From NCBI GenBank assembly GCA_001599715.1, contig BCHU01000004.1:868001-932000 (forward strand): 64,000 nt of DNA, read 5' to 3'. Position 1 is the stretch's first letter, and each line of letters starts with the position of its first letter. Below, in pieces: positions 1-12,159 of the stretch. A program made the translations under genes and the position numbers. Source of the DNA: Phaeotremella fagi. Taxonomy: Eukaryota; Basidiomycota; Tremellomycetes; Tremellales; Phaeotremellaceae. The notes below the pieces were generated by a model. The model was not told where the DNA came from, made no database searches, and saw only the letters and a list, made by a program, of their open reading frames with translations.

Positions 1-132
1 CGCGAAAAGGCGAAAGAAGGATTGATCTCTGAGGAATTGGTTAGACCTATCCCGTTGTTGGATCAGATGGTTCAGGAGGGTAGATTGGGTAGGAAAGCTG
101 GGAAAGGGTTTTATGATGTGAGTTGGGGTTAA
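1..132 (+). CDS. 3-hydroxyacyl-CoA dehydrogenase, C-terminal end (partial)
   Basis: Only the last 43 codons and the TAA are inside the window; the gene begins to the left. The segment ends in GRLGRKAGKGFYDVSWG. The GRxGRKxGKGFYDY-type ending is the hallmark of the C-terminal domain of short 3-hydroxyacyl-CoA / 3-hydroxybutyryl-CoA dehydrogenases, NAD-dependent enzymes of fatty-acid beta-oxidation or butanoate metabolism. The preceding LLDQMVQEG is the usual helix before it. The NAD-binding Rossmann half is outside the window, so chain length, targeting signal and substrate cannot be judged. Family assignment is good, exact isozyme unknown. Confidence 0.75.
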   Translation, partial: REKAKEGLISEELVRPIPLLDQMVQEGRLGRKAGKGFYDVSWG

Positions 133-343
133 GGCTACGGTGAGGGAGTGCTGGCTGATTTTTGATTTCTTAGTATGAGGGGAAGAAGTGATTGGGTGGG
201 GACTGTAGAAGTTTATGTGGTTAGGTGTCATGTATCCATATGAGGGGAGAACGAATGATCATTACATCAATCCAAAAAAAAAAGTTGATATCCATACAAC
301 AAAAATTGAACCAGAAGATGATGAATTAATCAAACCCCCGCCC

Positions 344-943
344 CTACCCAAACCCCCAATTCCCACCACCAGACCCATCCTGTCGTTCACGACTAACAGC
401 TAAAAGTTTCGCCAGTCCCGATGATTTTTTTTTACGTTTGGTCGTGGTCGTGGAAGTGGGTTTAAGAGATGACGATTGGGGTTGGGGTTGGGGTTCCGAA
501 GGTGGATTAGGGTTTTCGGTTGGGAGGTAGAGCAGTGAAGGGGATTGTTTGATTGATGGTGGGGTGGTTGGTATTGAACTTTGCTTAACTATCGCAGGGT
601 GGTTTTGGTTTTGGGATCGTAATCGAGTCCTAGTGTTTGGAGTTATGAACTTGGTTTTAACAGGTGATCGCATGAAAGATTCTCCACAATGGGTACATTG
701 AGATCTTTCCCTTTTCCTCTTCTTCGTAGATGATGACGAAGAAGATGGGAAAACGGAATCATCAATCAACCCTCCACATCTATCACACCATCTCCTTTCT
801 AGAGGTACGGGGGAGAGGAATTTGATACGAGCCAAATGAAGAGCTGCGAGGTGGGGCGAGAGGTTTTGGAGGAATGGATGGATTTTGAGGTGGTGTTGTA
901 GGGTTTCCGTTTGGCGGTCGGGATCGGGGGTGGGGGTTGACAT
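344..943 (-). CDS. Snm1/Rpr2-like RNase MRP/P zinc subunit (putative)
   Basis: A single-exon 199-residue protein starting at 943. After a helical stretch (residues 20-45, FLQNLSPHLAALHLARIKFL) come two zinc-type pairs, WCDRCGG near residue 53 and CTHCGES near residue 84, then a low-complexity Pro/Ser/Thr tail ending in a basic KRKKKSSGLAKLLAVSRERQ segment. A helix, then CxxCG, spacer, CxxC, then a lysine-rich tail with a short LxxLL-like helix is the order found in yeast Snm1 and the wider Rpr2/Rpp21 family, which bind the RNA of RNase MRP/P in the nucleolus. Overall similarity is low, so the name is a hypothesis. It is divergent from SFT2, sharing a 303-bp intergenic region. Confidence 0.5.
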   Translation of the reverse strand: MSTPTPDPDRQTETLQHHLKIHPFLQNLSPHLAALHLARIKFLSPVPLERRWCDRCGGLIDDSVFPSSSSSSTKKRKRERSQCTHCGESFMRSPVKTKFITPNTRTRLRSQNQNHPAIVKQSSIPTTPPSIKQSPSLLYLPTENPNPPSEPQPQPQSSSLKPTSTTTTKRKKKSSGLAKLLAVSRERQDGSGGGNWGFG

Positions 944-1246
944 TTGTGTTTAGGTATAGTAGGGGTTACCTTGATTGGGTCATTGTCTTTTGATTTGTCT
1001 TTTGGTTAACACAAGGGTTAAAGGATTTTGGGTGGCAAGTGTAATATGTGTGGGATAGATTATATGGGGGTATTACTTAAATATTATGGTCCAGCGCGTC
1101 GCTGCTGTGCAACCGCAACCGCAACAACAGTAAATCAAACGTTGAGTTTCGTGAGAGTCGATACGTACACATTCAACAACAACCAAAAGAAGACCAAACA
1201 ACATAAAGTTCTATAGGAATATATCTCACTCCCCTAACAGATCAAA
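944..1246. promoter_or_regulatory. Shared divergent promoter region
   Basis: About 300 bp between the start codons of the Snm1-like gene (minus) and SFT2 (plus). It contains a CAACCGCAACCGCAACAACAG imperfect CAACCG/CAACAA run near 1110-1131. No convincing TATA box or gene was seen. Confidence 0.4.
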
Positions 1247-2137
1247 ATGTCAAGACAATGGTTCAGTGAGTCCCACCCCAAGTCCACTCCCGGAAACCGT
1301 TCTAACCACCCCTGGAACATAGATCTCGAAGCTCAAACCGACGACGCAATTTTTGGAGGTGTGAGTTGGAACCCTCTGTCTTATCACTGTTCACTTACTA
1401 ACACACTTTTAGGAAACCTCAGCATACGCTGCATTGGGGTTAACGAGGACGCAGCGATTAGGTGGTTTTGCAGCTTGTACGTTTCTTTTGAACGTCTTTT
1501 TTTTATTGTTGTGAAATAGGTTTTGTTGATACGATATGAATTAGGTTTCGTTGGTGGTCTAGGAGTTTCTTTACTTGGTGCGATCCTTCTTTTCCTCGGT
1601 GCTACGGGGGCTTTTGCCAGTGAGTCTGATCCGATTTCTCTGTCCTTGATTGATGATTTGATATTGACGTTACGAAACAGCTTTATTCGCATTAGGTGCG
1701 ATTCTTTCATTGCTCGGAACAGGTTTTTTAGTGTACGTCCACCTCCGTCTCTCTCAACGACACATACTGAAAAGGAGAACGTTTAGCGGCTTCACGAAAC
1801 AATTGAAAACAATGTTCAAACCTATCCGTATCGTAGCCACCCTGCTCCTCTTCGCTTCCATCGCCATGACTTTTGTTGGGGCTTTCGTGTTACCTGCCAT
1901 TGTCTGTATTATCAGTGTCTGTGTTCAATATCTCGCTTTCTTGTGGTACGTCCAAAGTGTCTTCTCTTGGGTAGATGAAAGCTGATGGAAACGCTGTTTT
2001 TAGGTATTCACTCTCGTATATCCCTTATGCTCGTACTGTAGGTCAAGTTTCCTTTTTTACTTTATTTTGACAAGTGGTTAACTGACTACCCAACTTAGCT
2101 CGTCAAATCTTGGTTCAGCGCTATGACGAGTAAATAG
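1247..2137 (+). CDS. SFT2: Sft2-type Golgi vesicle-transport membrane protein
   Basis: Eight short exons (1247-1265, 1323-1360, 1413-1476, 1545-1619, 1681-1732, 1787-1945, 2004-2037, 2099-2137) join in frame to 159 residues. The product has an ETSAYAALGLTRTQRLGGF segment that is the Sft2 signature, followed by four hydrophobic segments (GVSLLGAILLFLGATGAFA, ALGAILSLLGTGFLV, VATLLLFASIAMTFVGAFVL, then a segment ending LAFLWYSLSYIPYART). Sft2 proteins are small tetraspanning Golgi proteins that assist fusion of endosome-derived vesicles with the Golgi. The length matches the family. Seven introns in fewer than 900 bp is dense even here; each has GT...AG ends. The first exon is only 19 nt and is the least certain. 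Confidence 0.88.
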
Positions 2138-2293
2138 GTTTTACATTGAACATAAAAACCCATTTGAAACGATTAACGACAGAGGGGGAGACGAACCAAT
2201 CCACTGGAAATGCGAATGATGTTGATGGTGATGGCGATGCATGTTAATGGAATGCAAGTTACATACAACCAAGCGAAGCTCCGCTTCGCTACA

Positions 2294-3767
2294 CTATACT
2301 TCCTTGCCCTTATCCCATTCCCTAACATCCCCCCTCCTAGCATATTCCCAAGCCAAATCATCCTCCCCACCCTCGACTTTCAAACCTTTAACCAAAACAC
2401 TAACAGCCTCCTTCTTCTTCTTCTCTTTCCGTTTCAATCGTTCTTTCTCGTCTTCCACGTCTAAATAGATTTTACGTTTAGAAGAAGAGGACGAGGAGGA
2501 TTTTTTTTCTTTGATTGGTTTGGTGGTTGAGGTTGGATAATCATCGGAGAGGGTGGGTGAATGATGTCGTTTCTGATTTTGGGTCAATACGAATTTATCG
2601 ATTCAGGAGGAAGGGGTACAAACCAACCTTCTTCCCACGTTCCTTCAAGACTGATAACATGTTATCCCAACCTACATCAGCTATCATCCCTTCTTTAGGG
2701 ATCACGCCGTAATCTAATCGTGGGTCGTAGGATTTACTGAAGTATTTATCCATTTTTGAGAGTGGTTTTTCCGGTGGTGGAGAGAGAGAGGGTGGTGGTG
2801 GGATATCTTCAGGGGGTGGTGGAGGTGTTGGTGATCGGTTGGGTTGGGATTCATCCTTTCCTGATCGTGTTTTGGTGGATTCTTTGGAATTTTTGGATTT
2901 CAACTTTTCGATGCTCCTACTCCTACTCCTGGGTCTGTCCTCACGACGACTCTCTCTATCCCTGTCTTTGTCTCGATGTCGTCTAGATGATTCACGTTCG
3001 TCATTGTGTTTTCTACTTGATTCACGTTCATCGTTGTGTCTTCTACTTGATTCACGTTCGTCCCCATGTCTTCTACTTGATCCACGATCTTCGTCATGTC
3101 TTTTACTCGATTCCCCATTCCTATCCCTATCCCTGTCTCTATCATGTCGATATCTGCCACTGTCCCTATCCCTATCATCCACCCGTCTTCTATCTCTATC
3201 ATCCCTCTCAGATCTCCTCTCCCTCTCCCTATCCCCATTCCTCTCACGACCACTCTCCCTCCGATCAACACTTCTCAAAGCACCACCAAATAATCGACTG
3301 GCCCCAGAAGATCCGTTCCCGTTCCCATTTCGACTGGAAGAGCCCAGTCCCCTGTCCCTAGGACTAGCCACCACCGAAGCAGAACCCGAATCTATCCATT
3401 CCTCACGAGCGTTCCTAGCCGATTCAGCTTGTTGTCTGAGTAACGCTGAATTATGACCGTCGACATTCCGGATTATCGCTGATAGGAACCGTTTATTGGT
3501 TTTGGGTAGTGTTGCCCCTGGTCTACAAAGAGGCATTCATACTGATTAGTCAATTGTTTGGTAGAGAGCTACAAGCTGAGTTTTCACTTACTCATCCCTC
3601 TCTCGGAGGAGTGCACCTAGACCTAGTTCTGACCATTTTGATTCTTTCTTTTTAGCCTCTTCTGAGAGGAGTTGGGCGACGTGTCGATCTAGTTCTTCAT
3701 CTGTTATGGTTGATGGTATACCTGCCGCTGCTCTTACTAGATTGTTGACTACGCTGTTGAGTGACAT
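2294..3767 (-). CDS. Arg/Ser/Asp-rich nuclear-type protein of unknown function
   Basis: Three exons (3592-3767, 2628-3522, 2294-2572) give 449 residues in frame. The N-terminus (MSLNSVVNNLVRAAAG...) is helical and is followed by KTNKRFLSAIIRNVDGHNSA. Residues about 120-250 are a strongly charged RD/RE/RS tract with repeated SSRRHxDERE units, as in SR-like splicing-associated proteins. A second ordered block holds MDKYFSKSYDPRLDYG and VGWDNMLSVLKERGKK; the C-terminus is a lysine-rich helix ending in LAWEYARRGDVREWDKGKEV. The pattern suggests a spliceosome- or RNA-associated factor, but I cannot name an orthologue. It diverges from CCT6 across 309 bp. Confidence 0.75.
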
Positions 3768-4076
3768 GACATGGTAGGTGTGGGTGGAGGAGTTGTAGGT
3801 TCAATGGTACTGATATGATTTTGGGATTAAATGGGAATAATAATTAAAATAAATTGAATAGATACCTCCATCACTATATTTGCCCCGCGTTACGCGTTAA
3901 GATGAATTATTCCAAAAGCAAGTCCAAGTCATTCTATCAGATTCTTAAAATTCTTATCATCCTTTTATACACAAATCTAATCATTATACCTAAGAAAACA
4001 TCAACAGCATAGACACACAACAACTACAAATCACCCGTATCCACCTCTCATCTAACCCCGACCTCCAAAATCCACC
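3768..4076. promoter_or_regulatory. Divergent promoter region, RS-rich gene / CCT6
   Basis: A 309-bp spacer between opposed start codons. It is AT-rich (3836-3862 and 3945-3990) with a pyrimidine/CA-rich stretch before the CCT6 start, as is common for 5' leaders in this window. No gene seen. Confidence 0.4.
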
Positions 4077-6195
4077 ATGTCAAGTATCGAACTGATCAAT
4101 CCGAAAGCTGAATCAGTTAGACGTACTCAAGCTTTACAAGTTAATACAGCTGGTGCAGTTGGTTTGGCAAATGTCGTCAAGAGTAATTTAGGTCCTAGGG
4201 GTACGATAAAGATGTTGGTTGATGGTTCTGGTCAAATCAAGATGACCAAGGTGAGTCCATTTTCCCGTCATATTTGAATCTTTTGGTCCGTGCTGATCAG
4301 AGTGGTTTTTAGGATGGAAAAGTTCTTTTATCTGAGATGCAAATTCAAGTAAATTCATTTTCTTCTTTCTTCGAGACGGGAATACTGATGTTACGATAGA
4401 ACCCTACCGCTGCTATGATCGCTAGAACGGCTGTTGCCCAGGACGAACAAGTCGGTGATGGAACTACATCCGTCGTTTTGCTCGTTGGTGAACTTTTGAA
4501 ACAAGCAGATAGATATATTTCGGAAGGTGTTCATCCAAGAGTTATCGGTGAAGGTTTCGATTTAGCTAAGAAAGAAGCTCTTTCTGTGGGTTTCGTCCTT
4601 TTGCCTTTCAATGGAATAACCCACTAACACACAACCTCAGTTCCTGGATTCTTTCAAACAAACTCCCCCACTCGACAGATCGAATCTTATCTCAGTAGCT
4701 CACACCTCCCTATCAACCAAGTTACATGCGAAATTAGCAAAGAAATTAGCTGCAGATGTCGTCGACGCCGTTTTGGCTATTCAACCTCCTGAACCCACTA
4801 TCGATGCTACCGGTGTAGACAGTCATCGCGAACCTATCGATCTTCATATGATCGAGATCATGAAGATGCAACATAAGACTGATACTGATACTCAACTTGT
4901 CAGAGGTTTGGTTATGGATCATGGGGCTAGACATCCTGATATGCCTAAACGGGTTGAGAACGCTTTTGTTCTGACGCTAAACGTTTCTTTGGAATATGAA
5001 AAGACGTAGGTTGACTAACCGACATGGGTTCAATGACTACCTACTGATTTGATTAATTTTGATAGAGAGGTCAACTCAGGTTTCTTCTATTCATCAGCGG
5101 AACAACGTGAAAAACTGGTAGAATCAGAAAGAAGATTCGTCGATGCGAAACTTAAGAAAATCGTCGAACTCAAAAATCTAGTTTGTGATCAAGCTGTTGG
5201 TTCCGGAGAGAAACCTAAAGGATTCGTTGTTATCAATCAAAAAGGTATCGATCCGATGAGTTTGGATGTTTTGGTTAAAAACGGTATTTTCGCTCTTAGA
5301 CGGGCTAAACGAAGGAATATGGAGAGGTGCGTTTTTTTGGTTTGATTGTTCGTGCAAAACACTGATTCCGATTAGACTTCAATTCGCTTGTGGTGGTGTT
5401 GCTCAGAACTCTGTTGATGATTTGACACCGGACGTTCTTGGTTGGGCTGGGTTGGTTTATGAACATACTTTGGGTGAGGAGAAGTATACTTTCGTTGAGG
5501 ATGTCAAGGAACCAAAATCTGTCACCTTACTCATTAAAGGTGAGTAGTTGTTTTTTTTTCGTAATCGAAACAACAACTGACTGACCTATCTAGGTCCCAA
5601 CGCCCACACCATGTCACAAATCCAAGACGCTTTGAGAGACGGGTTCAGATCAGTCAAAAACGCCATCGACGACCAATGTCTCATCCCCGGTGCAGGAGCT
5701 TTCGAAGTAGCATGTTCGAATCATCTAGAACCAGCTCTGAAAGCAACTGCTAAAGGAAGAACAAAACTCGGTGTCAAAGCTTTCGCAGAGGCACTTTTGA
5801 TTATACCCAAAACGTTAGCTGCTAACGGTGGATTCGACGTTCAAGATACGTTAGTTGCTTTACAACAGGAAGCTGAGGACACGGATGATCCAGTTGGATT
5901 GGATCTTAAATCTGGTCAACCTATGAACCCTGTTACTGAGGGGATCTGGGATAATTATAGAGTTAAGAGACAAATGTTACATTCTTGGTAGGTTTGAACT
6001 TTAATGGGTTGAAGAATGTTGTTTTCTGATAAATTTGATAGTTCCGTCATCGCCGTTAATCTTTTAGGTACAGATGAAATCTTACGTGCAGGTCGTTCAT
6101 CGTAAGTTGAAACGTAGTCCTGAAAATTGTCAATTAGCTGATTCATGACCTCGCTAATTTTTTTTAGTCTGAAACCTGATGCTCAAGGTCAATAG
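4077..6195 (+). CDS. CCT6: T-complex protein 1 subunit zeta (CCT6)
   Basis: About nine exons encode a full group II chaperonin subunit of roughly 540-550 residues. Diagnostic pieces in order: [18 protein letters not shown] near the N-terminus; the ATPase motif [75 protein letters not shown]; the second ATP-site segment [12 protein letters not shown]; and the C-terminal [15 protein letters not shown]. The [16 protein letters not shown] segment is typical of the zeta subunit. CCT is the cytosolic hetero-oligomeric chaperonin that folds actin and tubulin. First intron starts at 4251 (GTGAGT). The stop TAG is at 6193-6195. No oddities. Confidence 0.95.
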
Positions 6196-6660
6196 ATGTG
6201 AAGGGAGTAGTAACCAAGTGAAAATCAATGCATGTATAATTGATACCGTACCAGATATTAGATACGAGTTACCATCAGTCTGAGTCACCGTAACCCATTA
6301 CTACGGAACCTGAGAAAAAAAAATTGATTGATCACTTAAGTTAGTTGTTTCGTTGTTCTCAAAGGAGACGTCTGAACGTCGAAACTTGACAACGACAGCG
6401 ACTGTGGGTATTGGTATCCTTTGAGCCTTTTGGCGATCCATGGGTTAAGCCATTGTGGGTATAAGTATCGACTGAGTCCTGGGGAGTAGACTACTTTTTA
6501 GTATATAGCATCTGGCTTTTCATAGCATAGCATCGCATTGGCATTAACATTCATAGAATTAGATAGAATAGATACTTTGTAGCCCCCCTTTTAGATTGCC
6601 ACACCCCTACCCCTCTGCCTCGGTCCCGGTTAAATCAAAGGTTGTAACTGTGATTAGACG
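6196..6660. other. Intergenic region upstream of the NAD kinase gene
   Basis: 465 bp holding the 3' region of CCT6 and the leader of the NAD kinase gene. A CAT-rich run (catagcatagcatcgcattggcatt) lies at about 6520-6545. No gene or RNA recognised. Confidence 0.4.
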
Positions 6661-9600
6661 ATGACTCAAGCTCATTCACTTTCATTATCACTTTCAATTA
6701 ATTCATCCAATAACGATATTAGTAATCAACAACAACAACAGCAGCAACAACCCCCTGTACCTACAGCTACACTACCAACCTCACCCCCACCCCCAACCCC
6801 ATTGACCACCTTTGATCGTAAAGAAATATCACCCATTTCAGATTCAGAATCTGAATCCACTAAACGTAGACCTGGATATCAATCTCGAAGGAGTTCTCTT
6901 TTATTGAAGAAATTGGAACTTGATGCTGCATTAGAACGTGAGGTGAGTATGTCGTTTAGCATTTATCTTGGAGTTTGTCACTGATCCCAGGCTATACTTA
7001 GAAATTCGGTCTAACCAATTTCTTAGTTTCCACCAGTCCTTTGATGAATGATACAGACATTTTTCTTGAATTACAAAATCATCCCAACAACGATTCAGAA
7101 TTCGATCATCGTCATCAACATCATCTTGAACATAACTCTGATCAACATCAAGAATCTACTGTTTATTTAGATCATCACCGTTACCACCATCGAAATTCCT
7201 CAAACGATTCAAAATCTTTCATCACAATGTCATCGACTCATCTCAATGGGAACACAACTTCCAACCTGAACATCAACTCACCTACTACACCTCAACCATC
7301 CATTCGAACACCGACAGCAAGTAACGTCACATCCACATCCACTTCCAGACTCAGGAATCCAGTTCCACCTTCACCGTTATCGCGTATCCAAGAGAATTCA
7401 CCTGTTCGACCATCGTCTAATCCAGTTCAAATTCAATCTCAGATTGATAACGACGCTTTATCAGTGCCTCTTCCTAACAGACGATCTTTGAGTTTCCAAG
7501 AACCTCAGGCATCACCTTGTTTCATTCATTCCCATCTTGATCGACATGGCTCTTTACAGGATTGGTTAAGGAATAAATCTAATCCTTCTCAAGCTCAACA
7601 TCAACATCCGTATCATCAGTTATCACCCCCTTCGAACAATCGTTTATCTTTATCTAATGGTAATAGTCTACCTAAAGCTGTTCATCATTCCAATCATCGT
7701 TCTTCACATTTCGTCGGTTCACATCCACATCACCATACCCACAATCACACTCATGTTCCCGATCACTCAAATACTAACGGTGTCTCACCAGTCGTAACTC
7801 CAAGAAACTCCCCACCTAAACGAGAGAATTCTGGTAGTGGTTATGAATCTGATCGATCAAGTGTTGGAAACGGTTATCACGGTGGTTCAGTTTTGGAGAG
7901 TGATTTAATGGACGATGAGGATGAAGAAGCCGGTAGTTTGACTAGACAACTTGCTGAAACTGCTCAAGGTGTGAGAGAAATGAGTAAAGAGCTAGGTATG
8001 TACACTACCAATCAAGTCGTACATGATCACTAAACCCAACCTCAGGCCGTACAAGGGTCCGATCCAAAATTCAACACGTACTCATAGTCACCAAAGCCCG
8101 TGATAACAGATTAATAAAATTGACCAAAGAACTAGCTCTCTATCTAATGAACAAAACTCCATCCAACGGTTCAACAAAGGATAACAGGGGAATGGTAGTC
8201 TATGTCGATGCTCAACTTCGATCTTCAAAACGATTCGATGCGGCCGGTATGCAAAGAGATTTCCCTCATTTGTTCCAACCTGTTCATAGAAGACGATCGT
8301 CGAGTTCAGCCTCTGTTAATACTCTATCCGCGGTTTCTTCGACTTCTAGTATGGTCGATTATGGTCGTCGGCCAAAGGACGAGGGTCAGTTGAGGTATTG
8401 GACTTCCGAGATGTGTTCTACTTCACCTAATTTATTTGATTTCGTGGTCACTGTAGGTGTTACATCTAACTAAACACTTGGTTCAATTGCTGATATTTCT
8501 CTTAGCTCGGTGGTGATGGAACTGTACTTTTTACATCTTGGTTATTGTGAGAAAAATTTCCAACTCACGAGAAAAAACTTCTAACCCCACCCCCTTTTAG
8601 CCAAAAAATCGTCCCACCAGTCCTACCTTTCGCCTTAGGTTCGTTAGGTTTCTTGACGAATTTCGATTTCGCATCGTACAAACAAACAATGGATAAAGTT
8701 ATCGATGACGGTATCAGAGTGAACCTGAGAATGAGATTCACATGTACAGTCTATCGAGCTATCGCACCTGAAGAATATGGAATGATGACATCGACGTCGA
8801 AGGGGAACAAGAAAAGAAAAGCTATCAAGAAACCCGGTGGAGAGATCCTGATGAGTCAGGTTGATAAAGGTGGTTGGGAGGCTTTGGAGGGTCATAGCAA
8901 CGCACCATCTTTCTCTGATGATACGAAGAAAGATAAGGAGATCATGTGTTTCTCTACTAGACCTGTTGAACAGTTTGAGGTGTTGAATGATTTGGTGGTT
9001 GATAGAGGACCAAGTCCTTATGTCAGTTTGTTGGAGTTGTTCGGTGAGCTAGATCCCTCTTTTTGTAAGGAAGTTTAGCTGACAGAAGTCAGGTGACGAA
9101 CATCACCTCACCACCGTTCAAGCTGATGGGTTGACGGTTTCGACACCAACTGGATCTACAGCTTATTCACTATCAGCTGGTGGATCTCTGGTCCATCCTC
9201 AAATCCCAGCATTACTTATCACACCCATCTGTCCTCACACTTTATCATTCCGTCCGATGCTGCTCCCAGATAGTATGGAACTTCGAATCTGTGTACCATA
9301 CAATTCTAGGAGTACAGCCTGGGCAAGTTTCGATGGACGTGGACGTGTAGAATTGAAACGTGAGTGGTTAATTCCAACAGATCACATTGTTATACTAACC
9401 AGCCATTTTACAGAGGGAGATCATATCAAAGTGACCGCTTCGAAATACCCTTTCCCAACCGTTTGCGCGGATAAACAATCGACCGATTGGTTCTCGTCAA
9501 TCTCCAGGACTCTTCGATGGAACGAGAGAGAGAAACAGAAATCTTTCGTTGTTGTTGAAGAAGAACATGAACCGCCTAAACGGGAGAAAGTTAGGAAGGA

Positions 9601-10285
9601 AAAGGTTGTTTCGGATGCGAAAGAAGGTAATCGAGATGAAGCTGTTGCTGGAGAAGATGAGGAGGATGAGGATGAAGAGGATGATGATGGGAACGAAGAT
9701 GACGATGAGGAAGAGGAGGAGTTTGATATCGACGATAAGTCCGGAGGTGACACGACTACACCATCTTCACCACCGATCCCACCACAAGATCCACCAATCT
9801 CAATAAACACCAGATTACGTCAACTCGACTCGCACAAATCAGGAGTAGATTCACCCGACAGATTCGTGACCAAATACCAAGCCCCACCACCTCTCTCTCA
9901 AAGACATTTAGTCGAAGCTCTAGCAGCCGCTGAAATTTCTAGAAAAGACAACGAAGACGGTCAAAGAGATGATATCAGGAATAACGATTCTCATGCGTTC
10001 AGGATCGATGGGGGACGACATCTGATTCCTAGAGGACGGGATGCTTTGGCTCCTGGTGTAGAAGACGATCGCGGACGGGAAGCTGGAACTCCAAGAGCGT
10101 CTACTAGACGTCATGGCGCTGTTGTTTCGAGAAGTCGTTCGGCTGATTCGAGGGGTGAAGGCAAAGCTAAAGCTTTTGCGTTTTTCGGTCAGGTAAGTGA
10201 TCTCTTTTAGGTGGTTAGAATTGTACTGATACTCTTTTGATAGGACGATTCGGCCTCTGATATGAGTGATGATCATTCAGAGTGA
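6661..10285 (+). CDS. NAD(+) kinase with long disordered N- and C-terminal extensions
   Basis: A multi-exon gene of roughly 1,000 codons. The kinase core is clear: LGGDGT with a following hydrophobic strand near 8505-8545, the VLPFALGSLGFLTNF strand (8618-8670), then STPTGSTAYSLSAGGSLVHP and ITPICPHTLSFRPMLLP (9137-9265), and the FDGRGRVEL strand. GGDGT and TPTGSTAYSLSAGG are the catalytic and substrate sites of ATP-NAD kinases (Utr1/Yef1/Pos5 type), which make NADP from NAD. The first 400 or so residues are Ser/Pro/His-rich (HQHHLEHN, HPHHHTHNHTH); after the core comes an acidic run around 9655-9740 and a charged tail. Exon 1 joins to 7002 (KFGLTNFLVSTSPLMN). The extensions exceed those of Utr1 and may be regulatory. 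No obvious mitochondrial presequence. Confidence 0.93.
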
Positions 10286-10599
10286 GAGTGATTTGTGAGG
10301 ATCTACATTTGAATCTTGATGAGCTAGCTATATATGTGTGTTTGAAGTGTGCTTTGCTGTAGTATCAGTGTGAATTACTGTTTTACAATGGATGTAACGA
10401 CCTTGACATTATGTTTCAGTTTTTGCTATCCTTTCAATCGTTTGGATATGTTACGTCTATCTGATACAGCCAAGAAACATCCTTTGATCAGATATTTCAT
10501 GGTCTTGGGTAAACGGATACAGCTGGACCATTTCGCTAAAGTGGAAGTGTGTGAGATACTGTTACTAGACTATAATTCACTCACTCAAACTGTTCATCG
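10286..10599. other. Intergenic spacer
   Basis: 314 bp between the NAD kinase stop and the next start codon. It contains short open frames without recognisable features and no structured RNA that I could see. Confidence 0.35.
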
Positions 10600-12159
10600 A
10601 TGGCGGCTCCAGATCCTGCTCGAGCAGGTCCATCAAAGAATACGATCAAGACATCTACACCCACACCAACATCCGCAAAGAAAGATTTATCAGGCAGGCC
10701 CAAAGATCAATCTATTTCTTACCCGGAGAAAGTTCATGTGAGAAGTAGGTTCAGGGAGGATTTACCTGAGCAATTCGATGAGAAGGGGAAAGGGAGAAAG
10801 AGTGACGAGACCGTTGGGGTTCAGCGGACTATTGGTGATAGTAGAGGTGGGGATAGGAGGGTGAATAAGGATAGAGAGGATAATTCGGATTATGAGGGAT
10901 CAGAGCTATCGTCTTCATCTGAATCTGAATCTGAATCTGGAGAAGAAACTTTGGAAGATGACACCCCAAAGTCAAAATTTCGAGAGGAACAGCAGAAACA
11001 GAAACAGAAACAGTTCCAGACGAAACCAGAACCAGACTTCGGGTCGGATGAAGAACCTCCTGGTAAATCTTCGACTCTCAAAACCGATTCAAACAACCGC
11101 ACAAAGAGTAATCAATCACCCCGTCCGAACAATCGTATTCCAAAACCAACCAAAATTCCATCAACCAAATCCCGACCAAGTCCATCTCAGCGCCCAGCTC
11201 CCAATTCGAAGAAACCACCAACATCATCAAAAACTGCCAAACCGAATTCAAAAACAACACAGAAATTGAACACCAGCATAGCCCAAGCCGAACCATTCTT
11301 TTACGGCTCGTTCAGATTTTTCAAATCAATCTTCAATTGGAGAGGTTGGAAATTCATTCGTCGGAATTTATCTTGGCCAATAGCGTTCTTCATTATTGGT
11401 TTGATGATTTTTTTGGGTCTTACTGGACCTCTTGTGGGAGTTTATTTTTGTCAAGTGGGTGAAGTTAGATATGGGAGTTTGGGGTATTGTGATATTGAGT
11501 GAGTAATCGATTGGGCTTTTGAATTTTGGATATTGATTAATGATGGATGGTAGTAATCAGAATTGTGTGACTTCTGTATTTTACTCTTCTTCTACACTAG
11601 CTATCTCTTCCATGGCGTGGTTACCGACTCCCTTCCTCCCTGGTGTCTTATTAACATTTGGAATCCGTAAGTCAATTCAAAAACCAAATAACAATACCAA
11701 ACGCTAAATCGAAGGAAAACTCACAAAAGTTGGCACCGCCTCATTACTCGCTTTACTGTATCTACTCGGCAAGAAATTATGTCGTGGATCATGTCAAGAT
11801 TGTTGTGTATACGATTTAGAAGCCCAACGAAGGAGAAGATCACCAGAGATGATTATGGCGAATGCTCAGAATGACTTGAATAGATTTCACACGGTCATGG
11901 ATCTTACTGCTGTTGCGGTAGGGTTACTCAGTATTTGTCTGTTGATTTGGACCGGGGCTGTGATGGATACACCACTTTTGGGTGAGATATTGTAAGTCTT
12001 CTTACTGATTCTGTCTTTGGACTCGGTTCTAATTTGCTCTACAAATATAGATGGGAAGTGTTATTGGCTTTTGCTGGTGTTTGGGTTGTCGTTCGTATGA
12101 TTCATGGAAGTCTCGTTCCGAAACGACGAGATTTTAGGAAGAGAATGAAGAGATATTAA
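10600..12159 (+). CDS. Multi-span membrane protein with long acidic/basic N-terminal domain, unknown function
   Basis: Four exons (10600-11498, 11554-11666, 11730-11991, 12051-12159) sum to 460 codons. The first 240 residues are polar and disordered (SSSSESESESESGEE, QKQKQKQFQ and a KP-rich tract). Hydrophobic segments follow: a span starting WPIAFFIIGLMIFLGLTGPL, another around MAWLPTPFLPGVLLTFGI, a third at GTASLLALLYLLG, a fourth VAVGLLSICLLIWTGAVM and a last one VLLAFAGVWVVVRMI. A CRGSCQDCCVYDLEAQRRRR motif sits on the loop after the third span and the tail is basic (PKRRDFRKRMKRY). It looks like a fungal-specific integral membrane protein; I do not recognise the family. Confidence 0.8.

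Noticed and set aside
477..505. TTGGGG-type repeats resembling telomere sequence
   Set aside because: They lie inside the minus-strand Snm1-like coding region and encode a Pro/Gln run; only a few imperfect units.
2839..3456. Long plus-strand open frames opposite the RS-rich gene
   Set aside because: They are the antisense of the RD/RE/RS codon repeats and give low-complexity Leu/Ser/Arg text; the minus-strand model splices cleanly to 449 codons.
9421..9810. Ser-rich antisense frame in the NAD kinase gene
   Set aside because: It is the complement of the Asp/Glu codon run on the coding strand.
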